Position numbers and translations under genes: made by a program. 64,000 bases of DNA from Trichobilharzia regenti (taxonomy: Eukaryota > Platyhelminthes > Trematoda > Strigeidida > Schistosomatidae). The stretch spans positions 18,707,452-18,771,451 of the forward strand of contig OX235267.1 of the NCBI GenBank assembly GCA_944472135.2, written 5' to 3'. The notes under the pieces were generated by a model. It was not told the origin of the DNA. It ran no database searches and was given only the letters and a program-made list of their open reading frames with translations. This document shows positions 33,196 through 44,640 of the stretch, in pieces (the first letter of the stretch is position 1; every line of letters starts with the position of its first letter).

Positions 33196-34129
33196 TATTT
33201 CACAAATGATTCCAGAAACAAATTGTTCGTGGTATGGATAATGATAATATGTTTGTACGAAGTAGCTTTCTTATATCAAATGTCAGAATGTATTCATGGC
33301 AGGATGCAAACAATAAATTAGCGTGTTCATATGTAACCTCGTTCATTCAAATTTAAGTGAGTCTGCATTTGTATTACAATTAGCAATCTGAAACTGTCTG
33401 GTAAACTAACGTTTCTCTGAATATCTGAATGAACTATTTGACAGTTAACAGCCATATATTCGAAATTATGTTAGGAGTTGTGATTTGTGCATTTCCCGTT
33501 ATTCGTTGAATAGCAGCTTACTAAATAATGAGTTTACATCCTTAATGTATTAGGACAAGGAAAATAATCGAAGCGTGCAGATCACGTTCTAGTAACCAGA
33601 AATTGAATATTGTATCTACTATCATATCATCAGTATGTCGAACATATATTTACAGGAATCTGGAAAGTGTAATGTTGCTGTCACTAACGGCATATCGATA
33701 CATACGGCATATGACTTCCTGAAAGTAATTCTTCACATTTCTGTTGTTATTTAGATACGAATAATTATTTAGCTTGATATGATATTTCCAAAGCAAAATC
33801 CTTCTTCTTCAATGTAATAAGACTCTTCTAAAACGTCATTAAAAGTTGAGGAGAATGCTAAAATGCAAATTAAGTCAAGTACAATTCTGAGAATCTAATG
33901 GAGTCAGGAAATGTGTTCACCTGTTTATCAGAACTAGGTTGATAAAGGAATAAATCACGATGACTATTGAGGCAAGTATGAAAGTTTCAGTATCAACAGC
34001 ACCATTTCATTGAAGCTTCAAATCTTATGATCATTGTGAGCATTAGAACTCTCGATTATACGACGAGACTTTGAAGATTATGTCCTATTCAATGCAGAGG
34101 GACATAAACGAGATGTTTTTGATGTGTAA

Positions 34130-34262
34130 CAGGATTTCATCATGAGCTGACATTGGTTAGAGAACCACTGGAAACCCTGGGAGTACTGGACAGCTGTTTC
34201 GTCCTAGTTTGGGACTCTTCAGCAGTACGCACCTACCAGGGTTCGAACACAGGACCTCCTGT
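34130..34262 (-). mobile_element. tRNA-headed SINE, type C, truncated
   Basis: Contains the body (gagaaccactgg, ctgtttcgtcctagtttggg) and the B box region (agggttcgaac), but ends before the A box. The adjacent taaccaatcagccaaatccc also occurs, inverted, beside the copy at 18188. Confidence 0.65.
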
Positions 34263-35042
34263 AACCAATCAGCCAAATCCCTACAAACCAATACTTGAAT
34301 GTTTTTGATGTATTTAAGTGGTTAGTGAAAAATAAACAATCGAAAGGCGTACATGTGTAATCTATAGAAACAATAAAATGATCAGAAATGTTTATTAAGA
34401 ATTGAATTATCTAAAAGATAAAATGCACTGAAAGAATTACATGAAAACTTAAGAAACAGGAGTTCAGAGTTAGTGAGACTGCATATCATACAGGGAATCA
34501 CAAAGAAATACACTCACATTTACAGGAACATTAAAGGTTAAGTGAAATCTCCGAAATTTTCGACGTTGTAGGTCAAGGAATGGTTTCACATTGGACTCTT
34601 TCGAACTAAAAATTTTTACGGATTATGACTTTACATTGTATTCTTCAAGTTATTTATTATTTTTTATAGGGAATTATTCTGTGACAAGCGTAGTTTCATA
34701 TATTGCCATAGTTTTATTTTTTCTACAAAATTCAAGAATAATGAGGAGTTAATGTTATGTGTAAGCAAAAAAAGTTGATGAGCCACGATTCAGTGATTTA
34801 AAGACGCACAGACAACAGTTCACGTCTACACAATGCACATACATAGATAAATATATATGCATATATGTGTGCATGTATATTTGTATAAACTGCATATTAT
34901 TCACCGTGTAATCCTAGTGTTGACTGTCGTTGTTCAGGCGGAATATGAATCACAGGATTTGAAGTTGTTATAGTGGTGAAACCAAGAAGAGTAAAAATAT
35001 ATGTTGTACGCAAAAAATTCTAACAAAAATATTTAAACTTAC
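34263..35042. other. No gene recognised
   Basis: Array-type AT-rich DNA, including an alternating TATA/CATA stretch near 34845-34880. Confidence 0.4.
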
Positions 35043-35073
35043 GCACTTAAATCAGAATCACAAATAGGAAATT
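35043..35073 (-). pseudogene. 31-nt start-exon homologue with internal stop
   Basis: Minus strand N-F-L-F-V-I-L-I-stop-V, then GTAAGT. Donor and flank (atttaaacttacgc) match the copy at 42844. Confidence 0.35.
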
Positions 35074-35356
35074 TTATTAATATTCGTAGAAAATGAGTAT
35101 GGTGGGTAAAAATTAAATTATCTGAAGTCAGATTTTTTTGATATGAATATGCGCAATAATTTATGCTCAAAACGTCATCCAGTTGTTAATATTAAGTCAC
35201 CATGTGATATTTAAAATAAACTTATCTAATATGGAATCCAAAGCCATGTAGATGGAATAGGGTTTGAAACTGTTATGCATGTGTTTTCCGTCAGACCTTG
35301 CATCACAATCAACAAAGTGGTGGGTTAATATCCGAAGTTCATTGTGACAAAAGATG

Positions 35357-35665
35357 CCAACAAAGTGTGGAGATCACGTTCTAGTGACTGGATATATCAC
35401 TTTGTATTGAAAAGTACGTCACAATCTTCTTAAAATTTAACTTATACTAAACCCCTCATTTGTGATAATTCCTATCACAATTCAAACATGTTTTAATGCT
35501 TATAATGCTGTAAATATCCATTCACACTCATAGAAAGTGAAGCTGTTGTAAAAGGAATTCATGTGAAATGGAACTATAGGTGTGCATGCACTGAATTGAG
35601 GCTTTTGTTGTTTATAAATCAGTTCAATTCTCTTCAAATATTAATGAAAATATTTCACCTAATTA
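35357..35665. repeat. Direct repeat of 31426-31920 lacking the SINE
   Basis: Nearly identical to 31426-31500 plus 31700-31920 (gatcacgttctagtgactgg, tgataattcctatcacaatt and so on). The only large difference is the type A SINE in the other copy. Identity is much higher than elsewhere in the array, so this duplication is recent. Confidence 0.8.
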
Positions 35666-36082
35666 GGCAATTCCTTCTAAATGGACTCTGTTGATTCCAA
35701 TGTGAAAGCGAATTGTTCATTATGCTTCTTATTTTCGGTAATGCAGGTTGTATTCTGATATTCATAATAAGGGATGTTATAATAGTTAAACCGTTCTACA
35801 TAATTCGAAATTCTCAGAGTTATTATTTTAAACTTGCAGCAAAAATATTCGACGCAGGATTCACTATTTTCCGTATCTTTAACAACTTTTCAACAACAAA
35901 CATATACGTATTTACAAGTAGATATACATTAAAATAGACTTGGTTCTATTTAGTTTATAACTCATCATTGTTGTCGAGATATAGCATGAATGAACTTTCA
36001 GTAAATTCAGTGTTAAAACTTGAACGACTAGTTTTTACCTTTTGTATTGCATTATACGTTAAAAGTCAATTCTGAAACTTAC

Positions 36083-36113
36083 ATTCTACCAAAGAAAATA
36101 AACAGAAAAGAAC
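36083..36113 (-). pseudogene. 31-nt start-exon homologue, start lost (GTT)
   Basis: Minus strand V-L-F-C-L-F-S-L-V-E plus one base, then GTAAGT. Upstream flank attacgaaatatgt matches those at 42844 and 46491. Confidence 0.4.
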
Positions 36114-36239
36114 AAATTTTTTTATTATTTCCTGAAGCAGAATCTGGGTTGAAGAACAAAGATCTTCACCTGATTACGAAATATGTTACTCATATCATCA
36201 CCTCGCCTAGTTTACTAATTCACTTATTTTTCAACTGGT

Positions 36240-37830
36240 CCTAAACTTGAGAAATGAGGGAAGATTGGGCATGAAGCCAGCTGTCTTAACCCGTAAAATC
36301 AATCCGTTCGACAAAGAGATCACAAAGAACAAGAGGAATGTGAAAAACGAATTTATTCTACTCCGGAATCGAAGAGATGAAATGACCCGTGCTGGTGAAA
36401 GCTTTCGGGAAACCAGTTGGCTAGCCGATGTTTCTTCTCTTGCTCGATGAAGGCAAGAATAACGATAGGGACGTGTAATGTTCATACAAAGTACGAGGCT
36501 GGGTAGGCTGCGTAGGTGGTCAATGAAATGCGAAGATATGGCATAGAAGTGCTAGGAATCTGCGAGAGCAGATAGAATGGACACAGACTGTAGGATTTAT
36601 CAACTAAGGAGTGAATAATCGACTCCGGTCGCCCATTCAGACGATAACGACAAGCACAGTGAGGCAGTGAGTGGCTATCGTGATGTCACCATTGGCAGTC
36701 AAGGCCCTAATGCAGTGGGAACGAGTCAAATCCAGAACAAGGAATTTAAGATTCATTTCAAGGGGAGTGGAAACTTAAAATCCTTGAATGCTTCGCGCTT
36801 CCAAATAATTCCGAACAAGAGAAGAAGGAAGATTTCTATAAAAACATGCAAACATCATTCAATAAATTTCAGGGAGAGAACTCATCATGGGTCCAGAGGC
36901 TGTTTCTCGATTAAACTAATGACAATGGAGAACTCTTAATGGAACCCTGCACGTTCAGTGATTTGATGATTGGAGGTTTCGTGTAGAAGCACAAAGATAT
37001 ACACACAGTGAAATAGATTTCGATTGATGGACACACCAAAAACCAGACAAACTTCATCTCAAAGTTGCCCAAGGAAGCGGAGTGAACACAAAGTTGTAGG
37101 CTCAGGCCGCTATCTAGTTCAAGGAACTTTCAAGATGAAGCTAAAATCCTTCAGAACAACTGAAGACAGACGCTAATTCAAATTCAACATTAGAAACTGA
37201 AGTACAAAACTGAAACGAATACCTTCACTACAGATCAGATCAGACCAAAGTCAGAGACACTACATGGCATCACTTACGAAATCTGCGTGAAAGAACACTA
37301 GAATTCTGTAAATAGGATGTCCAAAGAAACGTGTACAGCCGTTTTAGTGAGAAAGAAGGAACAAAAAAAGAAATATCTCTCAATGGACACCTACCTGGAG
37401 ACTAATAAAAGAGGAGGAAGATGACTCAATGCAAAGATGGACAACAGATAGAGAGGCTGATTTTGATCCATGATACACTGAATAAATAAGTGACCAATAG
37501 TGCTAGGACATAAAAAGACAATTCTACCACAGGCAACTGAAGCAGAACAGGCAGAGAGCACGTAAAGGAGACCTCAGAACACCATATCAGACAACAAGGT
37601 CTCTATCCAGGAAGAGATCAACACCGATTAGAAACCAATAAACGATATTCAAGGGAACCTGATTATCAAGGAGGAGAGACAAATCAAGCAGTGGGCTGAT
37701 TACTTCAAAGGATTCGTGAATTGACCACCAGCTGCAGTGTGTCCAGAAATACTACCTACAGCACACATAGAAGTATCAGTGGACACCAGTCTTTCAACAA
37801 AAGCAGAATTCATAGACGAAATCAAAGAAA
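36240..37830 (+). pseudogene. RTE 5' part: leader and AP-like endonuclease (decayed)
   Basis: After an untranslated leader (36240-36460) the plus strand can be read, with many frameshifts, as an RTE endonuclease: N-V-H-T-K-Y-E-A-G near 36480-36510, V-L-G-I near 36550, C-T-F-S-D-L-M-I-G-G near 36950, L-K-S-F-R-T-T-E-D-R near 37145. A linker then ends Q-I-K-Q-W-A-D-Y-F near 37690 and S-V-D-T-S near 37780. This is the usual RTE order from endonuclease to RT. RTE homology ends near 37830, where PLE sequence begins. Confidence 0.7.
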
Positions 37831-38950
37831 TTAGTAACAAGGATAAAACTATGTTATTGTTGGACATAACATCTTTATTCACAAATGTACCTCAAGTAGA
37901 AGTGGTTAACTACATATGTGAACAAGTATATAAGCAGTCGATGAATACTGGGCTTCCATCGGAAATCCTATGAGAATTGTTATCAGGGTGTACCATCAGT
38001 GTAAATTTTAAATTTGATGGCACACTTTACAAACAAGTGGACAGGGTGGCAGAGTGCTCCTCATTGAGTTTCATGTTAGCAGATTTCTTTTTCAGCAAAC
38101 TAGAAAATGGTCCTTTGAACAACTTCATCAGAAAATTCTTATTTTTGTTGCCATTATATAGATGACACCATTCTTTGTGACATTTATTTGGACAGGAACG
38201 CAGTAGTAACTGAATTCATTGAAGTACATTCTGCTGTGAAATTCACGCGTGAAGAGGAATCCCAAAATAGAATCGATTTCCTAGAAGTCATTCTTACAAG
38301 AACACCAGATGGTAGTGTAAAGAGAAACGTGACTAAGAAAAGTAAATGGACAGAACAATATGCTCATTTTCATGAATTCATTCCTCTCCAGTAAAAAAAA
38401 TTTAATAAGGGTCCTCAGCTACAGATTCAGAGTTGTTATACTCAGTAGACATTATAAATGAACTTAGGGTTGTATATGACTCCCTAATTGAAAATAGCTA
38501 TCTAAGAAAGTTCATCAAAGAACGCATGACCAAGAAAGCAGAAAAGGACTATTCTCCATCTGTAAATAAGGAGCCTTTATATATACGGCTTCACTTCAAG
38601 GGTGAGACATCTAGTGAAATAACTGCTAGTAAGTAAAGAAAACCCATTCAAAGAACTTTTAATGCTGGTAAACTGCAAGTCATATTTTCTAAACAATCGG
38701 TTGTGAATCTTCACTTGAAACATGAAATACATAGACTAGCCACTTCCAGTTTTATCTACGAATTCAACTGCGCTTGTAGAGAAAGTTATACTGGATGATG
38801 CCGTAGGAACTTAATTTTCCGTGATCGGGAATACCTACTATGTGGCTAACTGTGTGGTAAACGTCATCTGGACCATCTGGTCCAAACCGGCCACAAATCC
38901 AGCATTAAAGAATCCTTCTCTATCATCTACTGAGCACCGAATGAACTGCA
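37830..38950 (+). pseudogene. PLE RT plus GIY-YIG, truncated both ends, inside an RTE copy (family D)
   Basis: Plus-strand readings: L-L-D-I-T-S-L-F-T-N-V-P (RT palm, about 37855), L-A-D-F-F-F-S-K-L-E-N-G (about 38075), a degenerate catalytic region near 38160, I-D-F-L-E-V-I-L near 38270, K-E-P-L-Y-I and H-F-K-G near 38570-38600, then Y-E-F-N-C-A-C and S-Y-T-G (GIY-YIG) near 38760-38800, and H-L-V-Q-T-G-H. Several stops. It lacks the start of the RT and the end of the nuclease, so it is not a simple insertion. Confidence 0.75.
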
Positions 38951-39480
38951 AAGTAATTTGGACACTACTTCAGAACTATGACACGTAGTGTCCAAATCTT
39001 CATCAGCCTCATTCAACAGCTACATGACAGTGGCACCTGTCAGATGGTCCGCAACAAGAAACTTAGAAAAGCCTTTGGAATGAATACAGGAGTAAGATAA
39101 AGCTGACAAGCTGTTAAAACTGATGACATTCTTGATTGCGGTGTACCGGGTTATGCGTTTGACTGTGCGTTGGGAGTGAGAAGGCAGGAATATGCTGAGC
39201 CGATCAGAAGACTCTAGAAGATTTTGATTTCGTGGATGATTTACGTGTCACGTCGATCAAATTCGAAGATATACAGACGAAATCAACAGACTGACAGAAG
39301 AAGCATTTAGTGAAGAAGTCACTTCAAGTGAACATAGAGAGGTTGAGAAAGGTGAAGACAACGAACCAATATCAACAACAAAAAGCACCAGTCACAAGTA
39401 ATATGAGTAATTTGGAAGAGGTCAGTCCCTCCATCAACCTAGAATGCAACGTTTCAACTGCAGGCAGAATGGATGCGTGC
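38951..39480 (+). pseudogene. RTE RT, part downstream of the PLE
   Basis: RTE homology resumes with K-V-I-W-T-L-L-Q at 38953, then L-I-Q-Q-L-H-D-S-G-T near 39005, N-K-K-L-R-K-A-F-G and a degenerate copy of the A-D-D region near 39235. It stops near 39480. About 250 residues of the RT between the two RTE pieces are missing. Confidence 0.65.
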
Positions 39481-40344
39481 TTTTCTTCATTCCTTGAATA
39501 AATGAGTTCATATCCGAAGATCACTAGGACGAGAGAAACAAACAAAGTGTGCATATCATTTTCTAGTAACTAAAAATTTAATGTTCTGTCGGAAGTCATA
39601 TTACTAGCTTCTCACAATATAAATGTTTAAAAGACATCAGTTTTGCTGTACTGTCATCACTAATGGGAGATCAGTGCATCGTCTAAACTATTAATGTCTT
39701 GATATTTTCAATGTTTTGCAGTGTGGTGAAGGTGATAAAACACTGATTTAGAATACGTCGTATTCTTCCAATAAAATACGGCTTTTGTTAACACCACATA
39801 AATTTGCTAAATGGAGCAATTATTTCGACTAACAATATTCGTCAGTTTCATCTGAATAAGATTCTCTGAAAGATGTCATATTTAGTTCATGGAATTACTG
39901 CACTACAAATTAAGAGAAGATAGGGTTACAAGTCATGGAAGCTAGTGGAGCCGGGAAATACGTTCACATAGCTATAGAAACGAGGCTGATAAAGGAAAAA
40001 ACAGGGTGACTATTCTCACCAGCAAGTCAAGTTTAGTGTTAGGAGTAACAACAGGCCGAAGCGCAGATTCTGAGGAATAGTGAAAATAACGAAAGATCTA
40101 TTTGACGACAAGGCCCAAGAATTTATGTCCAACTCGAAAGGAGAATGGGAAAAGGAAATGTCTGTTAAACGTTCAAACAGTTAGTGGATACTGTGTAAAC
40201 AGAACACATACCTGGGTAATCTGGGGAAAATCAGAATGATTAAAATATTCAGTGTGAAATTCATAAAATTAAACAAGACATTTACTGTTGATACCCATGG
40301 CAATTAAAGAAATCGAACTAAATGGTAATACAAAAGCCTCCCAT

Positions 40345-40700
40345 ATTAGTTTGCTTATTAGATATATCACACAGTGAAACAGTATTATTTACTGGATGAC
40401 GCTTCGAACAAAATTTATTGTTCATAATCATATCAATTATAATCCCACGACTACAAAAGGAAATAAAATAAAAAGTAATGGATTTCGTCATGGGCTGACA
40501 TTAGTTATAGAACCATTGGAAAAATTATCAATACATTTTTTTTGAAACGTCATCCAGTAAACAATACTATGATATACCTGATAAACAAACTAATAGGGAA
40601 TTTCTTACTGCCACAATGCCCAGGTTTTTCACAAATATTGATACAAAAGCCTATCTAAAACGGAATATAACACCATTACTATCTGAATAATGCTGACCAA
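40345..40700. repeat. Family R decayed coding repeat, in inverted pair
   Basis: 40345-40455 (minus) and 40535-40700 (plus) both read with H-P-V-N-N-T and D-I-x-(D/N)-K-Q-T-N, as at 16150-16400. The two copies face each other around a truncated type C SINE piece (40488-40530). Confidence 0.45.
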
Positions 40701-41258
40701 CAAGTGGATGCGTGGCGAAACATACAGGTTGAAGACAACCAGAGATTCGAGAAGAATTATTCCCCGATCCGATTACACAACATATATCAGCTGGCAAGGT
40801 TCCCTTGAAATATCGTACACATTTTAACTGAACAAGAGTTTTATCGGGACACAGAGGAAGTGAAAAAAATTATCTTAGTGAATGATGATATTATCCCTTG
40901 AATCATACAGAATAAAAATCTGTTCACAACGAATAACATGCAAATTGAAACGATGAATTTTCCCCTAAAAACTGTAAGCTGTTAGTTACAATTTTTTCAT
41001 GCTATTTACATGCAACAAAAGTTGTCAAATTAGGATTAACTAAGTTCAGAAGTGTTGACTACCCTTCAGTTTTATGCAACATAATCTTGTATATATCTTT
41101 GTGTATTAATTTTTACCCATATACAAATTTACTTTAATACTCTCAAGCATCGTTATACAGACGCAATGGGAATTAATGTATTTGCAGTGAATTCTGAGAG
41201 AGAACTAGAAGAAATGGTGAAAATAGGCTTTGTCACATAACACACTTTCCCAACTTAC

Positions 41259-41289
41259 AAGCTTCCATGAGAAATAAAAACAAATACAG
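41259..41289 (-). pseudogene. 31-nt start-exon homologue, in-phase start lost (CTG)
   Basis: Minus strand L-Y-L-F-L-F-L-M-E-A plus one base, then GTAAGT. An ATG 7 nt upstream would give a different frame. The T and U blocks follow at 41715 and 41857. Confidence 0.4.
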
Positions 41290-41381
41290 ATTTCATTATT
41301 CTTCCCAGAAACAAAAACTGAGGTACAGACAAAATGTTTAACATCCAAATAGGATATAACTTCCTCATTTTAATTTTTTTT

Positions 41382-41570
41382 TAAATTATTCATTATAGCT
41401 TGACTCCACAAAGTATTTTGGTACAAGTATGGAATTTTCAGCATGTTATATCGGTAGCCCAAATTTTGCAGACCGAACAATTGATATCAGATGTGCTTCG
41501 GAAGGGGATCGAACCCCAAACCATTTGCATGGTCGGCGTGAATCCTAACCTCTGTGCAACCGATGCACTT
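41382..41570 (-). mobile_element. tRNA-headed SINE, type A
   Basis: Minus-strand copy with degenerate head (gcatcggttgcacagaggtt) and the shared body. Confidence 0.7.
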
Positions 41571-42843
41571 GTGATTAGTTTTACAGGTTAACAAGTAAAG
41601 GAGCAATCATTATGTTCTTATGTCACCTCATCCAGTCAGATTTGAACAGGTTTGTATGTGTTCTTACAGCCAGCAATCTAATACAGTCCATTAAACTAGT
41701 ATTCATTTGAATGTCCAAATGAACTAAAGGACAGTTAACAGCCATTTCGTTGGAATGCTGCTCAGAATTGTGATGTGTGTGTTTGGCATCATTCGCTCAG
41801 TAATAGTTTAGAAAACGAAGAGTTTATATGTGAGTATATTTTGGACAACAGAAGCAAACAACGGATGTGGATCATGTTCCAGTAACTAGAAATATTATTT
41901 TATATCGAGAAGAATGTCATCAACTTCCCAAACTGTAGTGCCAAAAGTATATTCAGATATGACACGCCCATCACGACTGATGGAACATATAATTCTCATA
42001 ATACTCTAAATATCTTACAATCATTTAAAAAATAAAGTTATTTCGAAGAAACTTCATTTAAATTGATTCATGAATAAAACCTACATTAAATGTTATTTGT
42101 TTTTGTTGGTTGAAAACTAGTCGACTTCACTTCAAAACTCTCCGTTAATGTATCAGCACACATGAAAATGCTTTCTACACATCCTTTGTTTATTTCTATG
42201 TGGAACTGAATCTTCCAAATTCTTTATTAATTACTTTATTGGAAATTCTACTTGGATAAGCATAATATGAGATCTTAGGACGGTAAAAATCAATGTCGGG
42301 AGTCAATCGGTGATATGGTTCAGACTCGCTGTCAATAGTCCAGATGTATCCACTCCTTGTAACTTATAATACCTCATAAAACTATACTGTTCTTCGATTT
42401 TTGCCTCATATCTCTATATACTGTCTCCGTTTTGCACTTCATTTTACTTTCTTCTCCTGCTTTGTGCGCTAAGTGAAATGTGATGACTCGAACTGTTGCA
42501 CATGCGTGAAAAGTTCTACGTCGATACCAGTCAGTCAGTTACTCAGTTCGAGACCTTATCACTGTTTTATTCCTGCAAAAATTGAAATGTCTTAATGACT
42601 TATTGTTTTATACATTTGAAAAGGTTACGAGATCAGGATTCCTTCACTCGGGGATATTTGACGTAGTGCCATGTGTTTATATGCATACATTATTCAAACT
42701 GGTGCGCGTTATTTACCATGGAATATATCTTCAATTCAGATGAAATGTGGATCATTTTCAGTGAGCTTTGTGTTAGATGTTGATGGAGATATGAAAGTGT
42801 GTTTTATAAACGAAAACTTTAAGAATACTATATTTAAACTTAC

Positions 42844-42874
42844 GCGCTGCAATGAAAAATAAAAGAACCAACAT
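42844..42874 (-). CDS. 31-nt signal-peptide start exon (intact ATG)
   Basis: ATG opens M-L-V-L-L-F-F-I-A-A plus one base, followed at once by GTAAGT. The peptide is the hydrophobic core of a signal sequence, split by a phase-1 intron. It matches 46491-46521 in 8 of 10 codons. I could not identify the next exon, so it may or may not belong to a working gene. Exons this small are characteristic of schistosome micro-exon genes, an analogy rather than an identification. Confidence 0.45.
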
Positions 42875-43239
42875 TCCGTTAATGATTTGAAGAAACAGAA
42901 ATCTCGGAAGAGATAAGAGATCTAATATTTAAGTACAAAATATGTTTTTCATTTGGTGTCGATAATTAATTGATGGGTAACAGAAAAAATAAGGAATTAT
43001 CCTAACCCTAGTACGCGTTGTAATTATACTGAAACCACATGGAATACACTGTCACTTTACATTTTATTTATTACTCATATTTCTATTACTACGGTGTGTG
43101 TTGCTGATAAGATTTATCAGTATTATGTGAAGAGACGTTCACCGGCATAAAAACATCAAATACCAGGGGGATATATTTGACATCGGAGAAAACAAATGGT
43201 AGCAGATATCTGTATATCGTAAACTGAGGGTTTATCGGA

Positions 43240-44190
43240 GGATTTAATCGAAAATATGCCACTTTATAGAAGGTATGTAGATGACGTTGTAATCATAAGT
43301 GTAAAGCCTTGTTCTGCTACCTCAATTTTGAATCGAATGAATGAAGATCAGAATAGCATATCACTTACATCTGTAGAAGAGGAAGATAATTGTTTATCTT
43401 TCCTAGATATATTGCTTAGTCGACGGCTTGATGGGTCAAAAAACTGTTTATTTATAGAAAACCTACCTGGACAGGACAGTATCTTAATTACCACAGTTTC
43501 TGCCCTATTCGGTACAAAAGAGCCTTAGTAAGATGCCTACCCGGTATAATCCAATGAATATGCACTGAAGACCCACTTGATGAGTAAGAAAGAAAGTTGA
43601 TTCAAACTCTGGTTGATAACAATTATCCAGACAAGTTCAATAGAAGATATAAAGTAGTCAGAACATCAAGCCTCACTCTCCAACTTGCCCCTAAGAAAGA
43701 CGTTAACATCAAACTACACTATTTGGGGACCATAGCAGCTTGATAAATAAAGAAAGATTGAACGCTGCAGTTAAAAGACGTTTTATGCAGCTACGTGGGA
43801 ATGTGAAGCTGAAATATCCATCTAAACCCTTAGAACAGCCGAAAAATGATGTCACATCTTCCCACTGTATTTACCAGTTTGAATGTACTTGTAGCCACAC
43901 ATAGATAGAGAGGACTCATCGATCTCTGCAGATGAGGGCTGGCTTCAGAGCCCATTCCTAAATCGCCCTAGAAGCAAATAGAATCTCTATTTATGGTGAG
44001 AATAGCAGACTCAGCTTCTCCATGGCGAAACATATTAGAGAAACATATAGAGCCAGGACATAAAATTGACGTTTACACATCTTTCAAACCTACCTATAAA
44101 ACGTGTTTGGGGCGTATCCTAAAGATTTTGGAAGTCCTAGCCGGCAATTAGGAAGTTTAAACCACCTTTATGCGTCGAAAGCAACAACCC
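43240..44190 (+). pseudogene. PLE RT C-terminus plus GIY-YIG (family E), 5'-truncated
   Basis: The open stretch 43256-43528 starts P-L-Y-R-R-Y-V-D-D-V-V-I-I (catalytic box) and continues to L-S-F-L-D-I-L-L-S-R. Beyond it, frames are broken, but S-H-C-I-Y-Q-F-E-C-T-C and then R-T-H-R-S-L-Q near 43880-43930 mark the GIY-YIG. F-K-P-T-Y-K-T near 44085 and I-L-E-V-L-A near 44130 mark its end. Confidence 0.8.
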
Positions 44191-44454
44191 ATCATCACAT
44201 TAAACTTCTTTGGTAAACTTTGTTTTGTTACCATAGCGGATGTACTATTACCTCTGTTATTTGGTTTAGTCATCTTCATTGTTATTTTGACCTTTAATAT
44301 GCCCTATTAACTTGACCTGAGTTTATTTTCTCACCTCTTAACTCTTCAATAATTTCATATATATTCCTATGAAAGTCTGTGTGTGATGAGATTGTTTGAA
44401 ATGAGTTGCGCAAATACATTAGATGACTCAGACAAATTACATCCTATTTTCATT

Positions 44455-44640
44455 TTTTTAAAATATTCCTTTACGTCACCAATGGAACATAGGGCTTCTA
44501 GCTAGAGCTCTGAAGTTTCGGTAGCACTGGTGTTTATTTTTGCGGGATTGAGGTGCTAGCCTTGTGTCCAGCCCTCCCTCTTTACCAGTATTATTACTTT
44601 TTTAGTGAGGTAAAGGAATGCGTCGGTTGGGGATCGACGT
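44455..44640 (-). mobile_element. tRNA-headed SINE, type B, with RTE-like tail
   Basis: The minus-strand 3' end, agccctatgttccattggtg, matches the RTE tail. The body ggctggacacaaggctagca and the decayed head follow. Same family as 27861. Confidence 0.6.
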
